64,000 nucleotides of DNA. Source: Saccharothrix australiensis. Its GTDB lineage: Bacteria > Actinomycetota > Actinomycetes > Mycobacteriales > Pseudonocardiaceae. The position numbers and the translations under genes were made by a program. Below are positions 32,908 through 40,929 of this stretch, one piece after another (the stretch's first letter is position 1; the number at the start of each line of letters is the position of its first letter). Location: positions 6,969,501 to 7,033,500 of the forward strand of contig NZ_RBXO01000001.1 of NCBI RefSeq assembly GCF_003634935.1, written 5' to 3'. Below the pieces are notes generated by a model. It was not told the origin of the DNA and searched no databases. It saw only the letters and a list, made by a program, of their open reading frames with translations.

Positions 32908-34683
32908 TCAGGTGTAGTCGCGGAAACCCTTGCCGGTCTTGCGGCCGAGCCTGCCCGCCGTCACCAGGTGCTCCAGCAGCGGCGCGGGCGCGAAGCCGGC
33001 TTCGCGGAACTCCAGGTAGAGCGTGCGCTCGATGGCCAGGGACACGTCCAGGCCGACGACGTCCAGCAGTTCGAACGGCCCCATCGGCAGCGAGCAGCCG
33101 ACCTTCATGGCGTTGTCGATGTCGTCGGCGGACGCGTAGTGCGCCTCCAGCATCTTCACCGCGTCGTTGAGGTACGGGAAGAGCAGCGCGTTGACGATGA
33201 ACCCGGCGCGGTCGCCGCAGTGCACCGGCTGCTTGCCCAGGTCCAGGCACACCCGCCGGGCGGTGGCGACGACGTCGGCGGACGTGGCGATGGTCCCGAC
33301 GACCTCCACCAGCTTCATCACCTGCGCCGGGTTGAAGAAGTGCAGGCCCACCACGTCGCCGGGCCGCGAGGTGGCCGCCGCGCACTCGATCACCGGCAGC
33401 GAGGACGTGGTGGTGGCGAGCACCGCGCCCGGCTTGCAGACGTCGTCCAGCGCGCGGAACACGGACCTCTTGACCGCCAGCTCCTCCGCGACGGCCTCGA
33501 CCACGAGGTCGCAGTCGGCGAGGTCCGCGAACTCGACCGCGGGTGTGACGCGGGCCAGCGCCGCGTCCCGGTCGGCCTCCGCCAGCCGGCCGCGCGCGAC
33601 CGCCTTGTCCAGCGACCCGCGCACCCGGCCCAGCGCCGCCTCGGCCTTGTCCCGCGAACGGGCCCGCAGGACGACGTCGTAGCCGCGCTTGGCGAACACC
33701 TCCGCGATGCCGGTCGCCATGACGCCGGTGCCGACCACGCCGACCCGCCGCACCTCCCGCGCGGGCGCGGCGTCGGCGGACGCGACGGGTGTCAGCGCGT
33801 CGGGCACGACGGTCGGCGAGTCGGGCCCGTCGTAGGCGTAGAAGCCACGCCCGCTCTTGCGGCCCAGCAGTCCCGCCGTGATCATCTGCTTGAGCAGCGG
33901 GGCGGGCGCGTGGAGCCGGTTGCGGGACTGGTGGTACATCGTGTCGAGGATCTCGTAGGCCGTGTCGAGGCCGATGAGGTCGAGCAGCGCCAGCGGTCCC
34001 ATCGGGTAGCCGCAGCCGTGGCGCATGGCCGCGTCGAGGTCTTCCCTTGTGGCGTAACGGGATTCGTACATCCGCACGGCGTGGTTGAGGTAGCCGAACA
34101 GCAGCGCGTTGGCGATGAACCCGGCGCGGTCGCCGATGACGACCGGTGTCTTGCCGAGGGATTCGGCGAACGCGACCACGTCGGTCACGACGTCCGGCTC
34201 GGTGACCACCGTGCGGACGACCTCGACCAGCTTCAGCACCGGCGCGGGGTTGAAGAAGTGCATCCCGACGACCTTGCCGGGACGTCCGGTGCGCACGCCG
34301 ATCTCGGTGATCGACAGTGAGGACGTGTTGGACGCGAGGACGGTGTCCGGCCCGCAGATCCGGTCGAGGGCGGCGAGCACGTCGGCCTTGCGGTCGAGCT
34401 GTTCCGGCACGGCCTCGATGACGAGGTCGGCGTCGGCGAGGGCGTCCAGGGAGGTGTGGAAGGTGATCCGGTCCAGCAGCCGGGCGCGGTCGGCGGCGGT
34501 GAGCTTGCCCTTGGCCACCGCGCGCCCGGTCGAGTGGTCGAGGTGCCCGCGCCCGCGCGCCAACCCCTCGTCGTCGACGTCCACCGCGAGGACGGTGCGA
34601 CCGGTCCGGGCAAGCACCTCCGCGATGCCCGCGCCCATCGTGCCGAGACCGATGACTCCGACCGTGTCGAACTGGCGCGTCAC
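32908..34683 (-). CDS. 3-hydroxyacyl-CoA dehydrogenase, tandem double module
   Basis: A 591-residue protein made of two complete 3HCDH modules in tandem. Module 1 (about residues 1-285) starts FDTVGVIGLGTMGAGIAEV and module 2 (about 310-590) starts RRVGVVGTGVMATGIAEVF; each has its own Rossmann fold and a C-terminal domain with GRKSGRGFYAY or GRKTGKGFRDY. The catalytic histidine occurs in both (VGMHFFNPAP and VGLHFFNPAQ). It oxidises 3-hydroxyacyl-CoA with NAD, or works in reverse in crotonyl-CoA supply. GTG at 34683 has GGGAGG upstream, and a palindromic operator lies 27 bases before it. Confidence 0.92.
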   Translation of the reverse strand: MTRQFDTVGVIGLGTMGAGIAEVLARTGRTVLAVDVDDEGLARGRGHLDHSTGRAVAKGKLTAADRARLLDRITFHTSLDALADADLVIEAVPEQLDRKADVLAALDRICGPDTVLASNTSSLSITEIGVRTGRPGKVVGMHFFNPAPVLKLVEVVRTVVTEPDVVTDVVAFAESLGKTPVVIGDRAGFIANALLFGYLNHAVRMYESRYATREDLDAAMRHGCGYPMGPLALLDLIGLDTAYEILDTMYHQSRNRLHAPAPLLKQMITAGLLGRKSGRGFYAYDGPDSPTVVPDALTPVASADAAPAREVRRVGVVGTGVMATGIAEVFAKRGYDVVLRARSRDKAEAALGRVRGSLDKAVARGRLAEADRDAALARVTPAVEFADLADCDLVVEAVAEELAVKRSVFRALDDVCKPGAVLATTTSSLPVIECAAATSRPGDVVGLHFFNPAQVMKLVEVVGTIATSADVVATARRVCLDLGKQPVHCGDRAGFIVNALLFPYLNDAVKMLEAHYASADDIDNAMKVGCSLPMGPFELLDVVGLDVSLAIERTLYLEFREAGFAPAPLLEHLVTAGRLGRKTGKGFRDYT

Positions 34684-34709
34684 TGCTCTACCTCCCACTC
34701 GGCGGAGCT

Positions 34710-34725
34710 GCTACCGAACGGTAAC
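34710..34725. promoter_or_regulatory. 16-bp palindromic operator, site B (3-hydroxyacyl-CoA dehydrogenase)
   Basis: GCTACCGAACGGTAAC matches the shared motif with five of six arm positions paired. It lies 27 bases upstream of the GTG start, where a repressor would block the promoter. Confidence 0.55.
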
Positions 34726-34843
34726 TTGCGCCCGACTATCCCACGACGGCCACCCGGCCTTCACGTGACCTTCACCATCCACATCGAGCAAGAAACCGGT
34801 CAAGCCCACCCGCCCGGCCGACACCCCACAGCGCCACGGGAAT

Positions 34844-35076
34844 CCATACGCGTACGTCGTACTCCTACCCCATCGCCCAATTTAGGCGTACACCATACTC
34901 CAACCCTGAAGAACGGGCAGCCGACACACAACCCGCCACACCAGCCCGTGCAGGATTCACATCCGCATCCCGCCACTGCCCACACATGCGCGTACACCGT
35001 ACTCCTACGCGCAGTCATGCGTGTACACCGCATTCTTACGGGCAGTCATGCGCGTACATCGTACTCTCACGTGCGG
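34844..35076. repeat. 31-bp tandem repeats plus two outlying units
   Basis: Three direct 31-bp repeats (34985-35015, 35016-35046, 35047-35076) with the shared form CATGCGYGTACAYCGYAYTC, and two degenerate units (34844-34871 and 34882-34906). They occupy most of the 34684-35115 gap between the 3HCDH gene and dhaM, which holds no credible gene. The area is less GC-rich than its surroundings. They could be binding sites for an unknown protein. There is no spacer diversity or cas gene, so it is not a CRISPR array. Confidence 0.75.
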
Positions 35077-35115
35077 CGAGTGAAGTTGGTCGACCGAGGT
35101 GGGTGCTTTTGTCCG

Positions 35116-36000
35116 CTATTCGTCGAAGTCGCGCGCGGCGAGGTCGCGCAATCGCCGCACCGCCTCGGCGGCGTCGGGTCCGGTCGCCACCACCTCGACC
35201 CGCGCGCCGCCCGGAGCGCCCAGCCCCATCAGGGCGAGCACGCTGGTCGCATCCGCTTCCCCCGGCCCGAAGCGCACGCGCACCCGTGCGTCCAGACCGG
35301 TCAGCGAACGCGCCACCAGGGCGGCGGGCCGGGCGTGCAGGCCGACCTCGTTGGTCAGCTCGACCTCCTCCCGGACGGCGTGCTCGGCGGGCGCACCGGG
35401 CGACCCTCCACCGGACAGCTCGGCCGAACCGCCACCCGACAGCTCGGCCGACCCTCCACCGGGGATCCCGGCGGCCCTGTCACCGGGCGTCTCGGCCGAA
35501 CCGCCACCGGAGACCCCGGCGGGACCGCCACCAGGAACCCCGACGGAACCGTCCTCCGAACCCCCGGCGGAACCGTCACCGAGCACCCCTGCTGAACCGC
35601 CACCCGACGCCTCGCCCCTGGCCCCGGCGGGCGCGGCGCGGTCACCGGTCGCCGCGGCGGCCACCTCGTCCAGGTCCGACCCGCGCTGCGCCGCGACGGC
35701 GGCCGCGACCGCCCCCTCGACCAGCGGTGCGTCCACCACCCGCACGTCGCCGGCCGACGCCTCGGCCGCCATCTCGGCGACCATCCGCGCGCTGCCCAGG
35801 TCGAACAGCACCACGACGCCCGTACCCGAGTCCGCCCGCGAGACCGCCTCGGTGACCGCGTCGAAATCCGTGCCCAGCCCACCCGCACCGTCACCGCCGG
35901 ACGGCGCGATCGTCACGTCCGGCGCCATCTGGCCGGCCAGCTCCGCCACCCCGTCGGCCAGCAACCTGCTGTGCGACACCACCACGAGCCCGATCACCAC
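35116..36000 (-). CDS. dhaM: Dihydroxyacetone kinase phosphotransfer subunit DhaM with HPr domain
   Basis: A 294-residue fusion. The N-terminal EIIA-Man-like domain (about residues 1-125) has the phospho-histidine in VVSHSRLLADG; the C-terminal HPr-like domain (about 210-294) has NEVGLHARPAALVARSL with its histidine. An ~80-residue Gly/Ser/Ala/Pro linker built from GGGSAE-like repeats joins them. DhaM passes phosphate from the PTS to the ADP on DhaL. The GTG at 36000 has GGGAGG directly upstream. Its start lies 211 bases after dhaL, with no convincing gene in between. Confidence 0.9.
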   Translation of the reverse strand: MVIGLVVVSHSRLLADGVAELAGQMAPDVTIAPSGGDGAGGLGTDFDAVTEAVSRADSGTGVVVLFDLGSARMVAEMAAEASAGDVRVVDAPLVEGAVAAAVAAQRGSDLDEVAAAATGDRAAPAGARGEASGGGSAGVLGDGSAGGSEDGSVGVPGGGPAGVSGGGSAETPGDRAAGIPGGGSAELSGGGSAELSGGGSPGAPAEHAVREEVELTNEVGLHARPAALVARSLTGLDARVRVRFGPGEADATSVLALMGLGAPGGARVEVVATGPDAAEAVRRLRDLAARDFDE

Positions 36001-36211
36001 GACCTCCCACCACACCGGCCGACACCACGCGCCGCGACCTCCCGCAGGTCCTCACCGGACCCGGCCACCGCGACGCCACACCGAGCACGGGGCACCGCGA
36101 CCCGCGCACCACCGCTCCCCCACCAGGCGAGCCGCCCCCTCGGCCCCGGCCGACCACTCAGCCCCGGCGAACCACCCCGCCCCGCCGCGCCGCACCCACC
36201 CGCGCGCCGCC

Positions 36212-36838
36212 TCACCGAGCGCTCCCGGCCAACGCCCGCAGCAGCAACGACGTCGACCGCGCACCGGGATCGAGGTGCCCGACCGCCCGCTCACCCAGGT
36301 AAGACGCCCGCCCCTTGCGCGCCACCAGCGGCACGGTCGACTCCGCACCCCGCTCCGCCGCCTCGGCCGCGGCGTCCAGCACCCCGGCCACGTCGCCGCC
36401 GGCGACCGCGGCCGACGCCGCACCCACCGCGGGCGTCAGCGCGTCCACCATCGTCTTGTCCCCCACGACCGCCTTGCCCCGCGCCACGACGCCCTCCAGC
36501 GCCGCCCGCAGCGCACCCGCCACCGCCGCCGCGTCCAACTCCCCCGCATCACCCACCGCCGCCGCCGCGCGCAGGAACCCCGTCCCGTACAGCGGACCGG
36601 CCGCACCGCCGACCGTGGAGATCAACGTGGTGGCCGCCAGCTTCAGCACCGCACCGGGCGTCGCGGGCACCTCGGCGTCCAATTTGGACACCACGGCCGC
36701 GAAGCCGCGGTTCAGGTTCTCGCCGTGGTCGCCGTCGCCGATCTCCCGGTCCAGCCGCACCAGCTCGTCCCGGTGCTCGGCGACCACCCGCGCCACCGCC
36801 CGCAGCGCCTCCGCCACCCGCTCGGCCGTGCACCCCAT
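36212..36838 (-). CDS. dhaL: Dihydroxyacetone kinase ADP-binding subunit DhaL
   Basis: A 208-residue DhaL. The metal/ADP-binding aspartates are in DREIGDGDHGENLNRG (about residues 31-46), and GGAAGPLYGTGFLRAA and GDKTMVDALTPA complete the nucleotide pocket. DhaL carries the ADP/ATP that phosphorylates dihydroxyacetone held on DhaK. The ATG overlaps the dhaK stop by one base (TGATG), so the two are translationally coupled. Confidence 0.93.
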   Translation of the reverse strand: MGCTAERVAEALRAVARVVAEHRDELVRLDREIGDGDHGENLNRGFAAVVSKLDAEVPATPGAVLKLAATTLISTVGGAAGPLYGTGFLRAAAAVGDAGELDAAAVAGALRAALEGVVARGKAVVGDKTMVDALTPAVGAASAAVAGGDVAGVLDAAAEAAERGAESTVPLVARKGRASYLGERAVGHLDPGARSTSLLLRALAGSAR

Positions 36839-37839
36839 CAGACACCCCACCGCAGGGCCGCCGTGCGCACGGGCGCGTCCCACAGCTCGACCAGCTCGTC
36901 GTCCAGCTTCAGCAACGTCAGGCTCATGCCCTGCATCTCCAGGCTGGTGACGTACGGGCCGACCAGCCGCCGCTCCACGGTGATCCCGCGCTCGGCCAGC
37001 AGCCGCTCGGCGATGCCGTGCGCCAGGTACAGCTCCATCAGCGGTGTGCCGCCCATGCCGTTGGTGAACAGCAGCACCCTGTCGCCCTCGGCGAACGGCA
37101 GGTCCGCCAGGATCGGGTCGAGCAGCGCGGGCACCAGCGAGTCGGCGGGCGCGAGGGGCACCCGCCGCCGCCCCGGCTCGCCGTGGATGCCGACGCCCAG
37201 CTCCATCTCGTCGTCGCCCAGCGCGAAGCTCGGCTGCCCGGCGTGCGGGACGGTGCACGGCGACAGCGCCAGGCCCATCGAGCGGACCTGGCCGATCACC
37301 TTGCGCGCCAACGCCTCGCAGCCGTCGAGGCCGACACCGCGCTCGGCGGCGGCGCCGACGACCTTCTCCACCAGCACGGTGCCGCCCACGCCGCGGCGGC
37401 CGGCGGTGAACAGCGAGTCCCGCACCGCCACGTCGTCGTCGACCACCACCGTGCGCACGTCGACGCCGTCCACGGCGGCCAGTTCGGCGCCGGTCTCGAA
37501 GTTCAGCACGTCACCGGTGTAGTTCTTCACGATCAGCACCGCGCCCGCGCCGCCGTCCGTGCGGGCCAGGGCGGCCTGCACCTGGTCCGGGGTCGGCGAG
37601 GTGAACACCGCGCCGGGGCAGGCCGCGTCGAGCATCCCGCGCCCGACGAACCCGCCGTGCAGCGGCTCGTGGCCCGAGCCGCCGCCGGAGACCACCGCGA
37701 CCTTGCGCGGCACCGGCGCGTCGGCCCGCACCACCACCGCCGGGTCGTACTGGACGTCGAGCAGGTCGGCGTGCGCGAGGGCCATGCCGCGCAGCGCGTC
37801 CGCCACCACCGTCGCCGGATCGTTGATGATCTTCTTCAA
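36838..37839 (-). CDS. dhaK: Dihydroxyacetone kinase substrate-binding subunit DhaK
   Basis: A 333-residue DhaK. It has SGGGSGHEPLHGGFVG, which shapes the dihydroxyacetone pocket, and the covalent histidine in GVGIHGEPGRRR (about residue 213). It phosphorylates dihydroxyacetone to DHAP together with DhaL and DhaM. The start is TTG at 37839 with GGAGG seven bases upstream. It leads the dhaKLM operon and is followed upstream by the aldehyde dehydrogenase gene on the same strand (58-base gap), so a glycerol or C3 carbonyl route is plausible. Confidence 0.93.
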   Translation of the reverse strand: MKKIINDPATVVADALRGMALAHADLLDVQYDPAVVVRADAPVPRKVAVVSGGGSGHEPLHGGFVGRGMLDAACPGAVFTSPTPDQVQAALARTDGGAGAVLIVKNYTGDVLNFETGAELAAVDGVDVRTVVVDDDVAVRDSLFTAGRRGVGGTVLVEKVVGAAAERGVGLDGCEALARKVIGQVRSMGLALSPCTVPHAGQPSFALGDDEMELGVGIHGEPGRRRVPLAPADSLVPALLDPILADLPFAEGDRVLLFTNGMGGTPLMELYLAHGIAERLLAERGITVERRLVGPYVTSLEMQGMSLTLLKLDDELVELWDAPVRTAALRWGV

Positions 37840-37897
37840 GGGTGACCTCCATCACCGATGGTCACCCACCTTCCTACCCCACCGGCACGGGGAACGC

Positions 37898-39400
37898 TCA
37901 GCGCCCGTAAAGCAGCCGCACGAGGCGCAGGACCCGCCGCATGGTGCGCGAGCCGCGCTCGTACGTCATCGGGTCGAGGGCCGCGCCGAACCGCTTGCGG
38001 GTCACCGCGTGCGCGTAGGCGAACTCGCGCAGGCCGTCCTCGCCGTGGATGCGCCCGAACCCCGAGTCGCCCACCCCGCCGAACGGCAGCCCCGGCACGG
38101 ACGCGTACGCCAGCACGGAGTTCACCGACACCATCCCGCAGCGCAGCCGCGCCGCCAGCTCGTCGCCCCGGTTGCGCGAGAACACCGTCGCGCCCAGCCC
38201 GAAGGGCAGCGCGTTGGCGCGCCGCACGGCCTCGTCCACGTCGGCCACCCGGTTCACCACGAGGGTCGGCCCGAACGTCTCCTCGGTGACGGCCAGGGCG
38301 TCCTCGGGCACGTCCACCAGCACCACCGGCTCGACGTACGGCGGCCGGACCGACTCCAGCCCGCCCACGACCGCCCGCCCGCCCCGCGCCAGGGCGTCGG
38401 CGACGTGCGACCGGATGACCTCCACCTGCCGGGGCATGGTGATCGGCCCGAAGTCCGCGCCCGGCTCGCCACCGGGCCGCAGCCTGCGCGCCTTCTCGGC
38501 CACCAGCCCGACGAACCGGTCGTGCACGGCGTCCACCACGTACACCCGCTCGACGCCCGCGCACGTCTGGCCGGAGTTGAAGATCCCGCCCCACACGGCG
38601 GCCTCGGCGGCGGCCTCGACGTCCGCGTCCTCGGCCACGATCAGCGGGTCCTTGCCGCCGCACTCCACCAGCACGGGCGTCAGCGTCGCGGCGCACGCCG
38701 CCATGACCTTCCGCCCGGTCGCCGTGGAGCCGGTGAACGCGAGCTTGTCCACCCCGGCCGCGCACAGCGCCGCGCCGGTCTCGCCGAACCCCGTCACCAC
38801 CTGGAACACCGGGTGCTCGGGCACGACCTCCGCGAACGCCTCGGCCAGGAACACCCCCACGCCGGGCGTGTACTCGCTCGGCTTGAACACCACGGCGTTG
38901 CCGGCGGCCAGCGCGTACGCGATCGACCCCATCGGGGTGAACGCCGGGTAGTTCCACGGCCCGATGACGCCCACCACGCCCAGCGGCCGGTACTCCAGCG
39001 TCGCCGCGTGGTTGTACATCAGCACGCCGGGTTTGACCTTGCGCCTGCCCAGCACCCCGGCCGCCTGCCGGGCCGCCCAGTGCAGGTGGTCGACGACCAG
39101 CGCCAGCTCGGTGCGCGCGTCGTCGGCCGACTTCCCGGTCTCGGCGCTGACCAGCGCCAGCAGCTCGTCGAGCCGGCGGACCAGCAGCCTGCGCCACGCG
39201 TCGAGCCGGGCGCGCCTGCCGTCGAACCCGAGGCCGTCCCAGAACGCCGCCGCCGCCCGGCCCGCCTCCACCGCCGCGCGCACCTCGGCCTCGCCGTGCA
39301 CGGGGTGGTGCGCGACGACCTCGCCCGTGCGGGGGTCCAGCGAGGCGAACCTCCGCTGCTCGTCGACCCGCGGCGGGCCGGTGGGAGCGGTCTGCGTCAT
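37898..39400 (-). CDS. NAD(P)-dependent aldehyde dehydrogenase
   Basis: A 500-residue ALDH-superfamily enzyme. The catalytic cysteine is in FNSGQTCAGVERVYV (about 290), the general base glutamate in PVLVECGGKDPLIV, and the cofactor motif FTGSTATGRKV is present; GVIGPWNYPAFTPMGSIAYALAAGN is typical of the family. The C-terminus is basic and hydrophobic (MRRVLRLVRLLYGR), perhaps for membrane contact as in fatty-aldehyde dehydrogenases. The ATG at 39400 has GGAGGG upstream, and a perfect palindromic operator lies 26 bases further. The substrate is probably a fatty or C3 aldehyde. Confidence 0.9.
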   Translation of the reverse strand: MTQTAPTGPPRVDEQRRFASLDPRTGEVVAHHPVHGEAEVRAAVEAGRAAAAFWDGLGFDGRRARLDAWRRLLVRRLDELLALVSAETGKSADDARTELALVVDHLHWAARQAAGVLGRRKVKPGVLMYNHAATLEYRPLGVVGVIGPWNYPAFTPMGSIAYALAAGNAVVFKPSEYTPGVGVFLAEAFAEVVPEHPVFQVVTGFGETGAALCAAGVDKLAFTGSTATGRKVMAACAATLTPVLVECGGKDPLIVAEDADVEAAAEAAVWGGIFNSGQTCAGVERVYVVDAVHDRFVGLVAEKARRLRPGGEPGADFGPITMPRQVEVIRSHVADALARGGRAVVGGLESVRPPYVEPVVLVDVPEDALAVTEETFGPTLVVNRVADVDEAVRRANALPFGLGATVFSRNRGDELAARLRCGMVSVNSVLAYASVPGLPFGGVGDSGFGRIHGEDGLREFAYAHAVTRKRFGAALDPMTYERGSRTMRRVLRLVRLLYGR

Positions 39401-39425
39401 GAGGCCCTCCAAGGTGCACGAAGGT

Positions 39426-39441
39426 GTTACTCGACAGTAAC
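39426..39441. promoter_or_regulatory. 16-bp palindromic operator, site C (aldehyde dehydrogenase)
   Basis: GTTACTCGACAGTAAC has perfect GTTACT/AGTAAC arms around CGAC, 26 bases upstream of the ATG. It shares spacing and edge bases with the sites before ccr, the thiolase, 3HCDH and the ethylmalonyl-CoA mutase. Confidence 0.6.
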
Positions 39442-39467
39442 GGCCGACACCGGCGATGTCAGCCCCG

Positions 39468-40463
39468 TCAGCCCTTCGGGATCTTGGGCAGCACGGCCTT
39501 GGCGAACGCCACGGCCGTCGCGCACCGGTCGAACTCCGCCTTCTTCTGACCCGCCGACTTGACCGCCACCAGCTCGCCCTCCTCGCCGGTGTTCATCCGC
39601 TGCACCCACTGCACCGTGCACGACGGGTACGCGCCGGTGTTCGCGAGCTGGTAGCCGGTGACCCCGCCGCCGAGGTCCACTTCGGTCTGCTTGGCGTCGA
39701 ACCGGCGGTCCGGCGGGACGAAGGTCGACCGCAGGTCGAGGGAGACTTCCTTGGCGTCGGCCACCCACGAGCAGGTGTGCAGCCCGTACGGGAACATCCG
39801 GCTCGCGGGTCCGACGGCCGCGGCCACGGCGGACTGGTCCACCAGCGCGCACGGGTCCAGCCGGACCAGCGAGTCCTTCGGCGGCGACTGCGCGCCCGCC
39901 CTGGCCTTGAGCAGCCCCACCACGGACTCGGCCACCTTGCGGCCGGGGCCGCACGCGTCGCCGTCCTGGTAGCCGATCTGGACGGTCAGGCCCAGCGGTG
40001 GCCGCTCCTGCGTGATCACCGAGACGAAGCAGGCGCTGGAGTCCAGCGTCTGCTCGTAGCTCTTGAGGCCGGCGAGCTGCTTGTCCGCCTTCTTCAGCTC
40101 GGTGGCCATCGTCTGGCCGATCTCGACGCTGACCGCGAGGTCCTTGCCGTTCTTGTCCGCCATGTAGTTGGAGCACCGGCTGAACCCGGTGGGCGAGACC
40201 TCGCCGGGCTTGCCGAACTGCGCCAGGACCTCGCGGTCGAGCAGCTTGCACGGGTCGGTCAGCCGGAGCTTGTCCGGTGCGAAGGCCGGGTCGACCGGCT
40301 GACCGCTCGGGGTGTCGGTCGGCGTCGCGCCGGTGGTCTCGGTGACCTTCTCCGCGTTCGCCTGGATGGTGCTGCGCGGGTACGGCTTGTGCTTGGCGAG
40401 GTCGGCGCCGGCACAACCGGAGACGACGAGGAGCGCGCACAGGACAGCGACGAGGCGGGGCAC
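39468..40463 (-). CDS. DUF3558 lipoprotein with two domains
   Basis: A 331-residue lipoprotein with lipobox VVSGC (cysteine 17). Two DUF3558-like domains follow, about residues 65-180 and 195-325; each has the cysteine pair (DPCKLLDREV with FSRCSNYM, and DPCALVDQS with HTCSWVAD) and a C-terminal cysteine. The family is typical of Pseudonocardiales and of unknown function. It is divergent from a possible very small gene at 40593. Confidence 0.85.
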   Translation of the reverse strand: MPRLVAVLCALLVVSGCAGADLAKHKPYPRSTIQANAEKVTETTGATPTDTPSGQPVDPAFAPDKLRLTDPCKLLDREVLAQFGKPGEVSPTGFSRCSNYMADKNGKDLAVSVEIGQTMATELKKADKQLAGLKSYEQTLDSSACFVSVITQERPPLGLTVQIGYQDGDACGPGRKVAESVVGLLKARAGAQSPPKDSLVRLDPCALVDQSAVAAAVGPASRMFPYGLHTCSWVADAKEVSLDLRSTFVPPDRRFDAKQTEVDLGGGVTGYQLANTGAYPSCTVQWVQRMNTGEEGELVAVKSAGQKKAEFDRCATAVAFAKAVLPKIPKG

Positions 40464-40592
40464 GTGAGCACGGTAGCGATCGAATCCGCCATTCGTGGAG
40501 AGATCCCTGTGTCGGGCCTCACCAAGCGATACGGGAACGATTCAGTAGATCGACGCGCTGTACCCGGTGTACCCCTATCGAAAGGAGCACGA

Positions 40593-40676
40593 GTGCGCGA
40601 CCGCATTCGCCGCGCTGTCCGCTGGCTCGACACCTGGACCGTCGAAGCCTTCAACCCCCTCCACGCGCGCCGCTAG
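40593..40676 (+). CDS. Possible 27-residue small protein
   Basis: A GTG codon at 40593 is preceded by GAAAGGAG five bases upstream, a near-ideal ribosome-binding site, and opens a 27-residue frame beginning RDRIRRAVRWLDTW and ending NPLHARR. The peptide is strongly basic with an amphipathic helix and could bind membrane or nucleic acid. Its stop overlaps the convergent small membrane protein gene by four bases. No family is recognised. The case rests on the ribosome-binding site and the lack of any other use for the gap. Confidence 0.4.
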   Translation: MRDRIRRAVRWLDTWTVEAFNPLHARR

Positions 40677-40918
40677 GCGCGGTCGGCGGCGTCCTCGTCC
40701 GGCACCACGATCGGGCGCAGGAACGTCCACGTGGCGAACACCGCCGCCAGCACCACCATCCCGACGCCGGCCCACAGGTTGATGTTGAGCCCGTCGGACT
40801 TGGCCAGGTCGGCCTCGTCAGTGAAGCCGAGCCCGACCACCGCCAGGATCACCCCGTAGACGCCGAACAGGACGGCGATCACGAGCCTCAGGTCGAACAG
40901 ACCGGCCTTGTGCGCCAC
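40673..40918 (-). CDS. Small two-helix membrane protein paired with the symporter
   Basis: An 81-residue protein with two transmembrane helices (about residues 10-30 and 48-68) separated by a short polar loop (TDEADLAKSDGLNIN), ending in an acidic tail. It lies 11 bases downstream of the sodium/solute symporter gene on the same strand. Other SSS-family symporters have small partner proteins encoded beside them, so an accessory role is reasonable but unproven. Confidence 0.75.
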   Translation of the reverse strand: MAHKAGLFDLRLVIAVLFGVYGVILAVVGLGFTDEADLAKSDGLNINLWAGVGMVVLAAVFATWTFLRPIVVPDEDAADRA

Positions 40919-40929
40919 GACGACCTCCC

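Noticed and set aside
34985-35076. CRISPR array
   Set aside because: The repeats are contiguous 31-bp units without spacers, and no cas gene is near.
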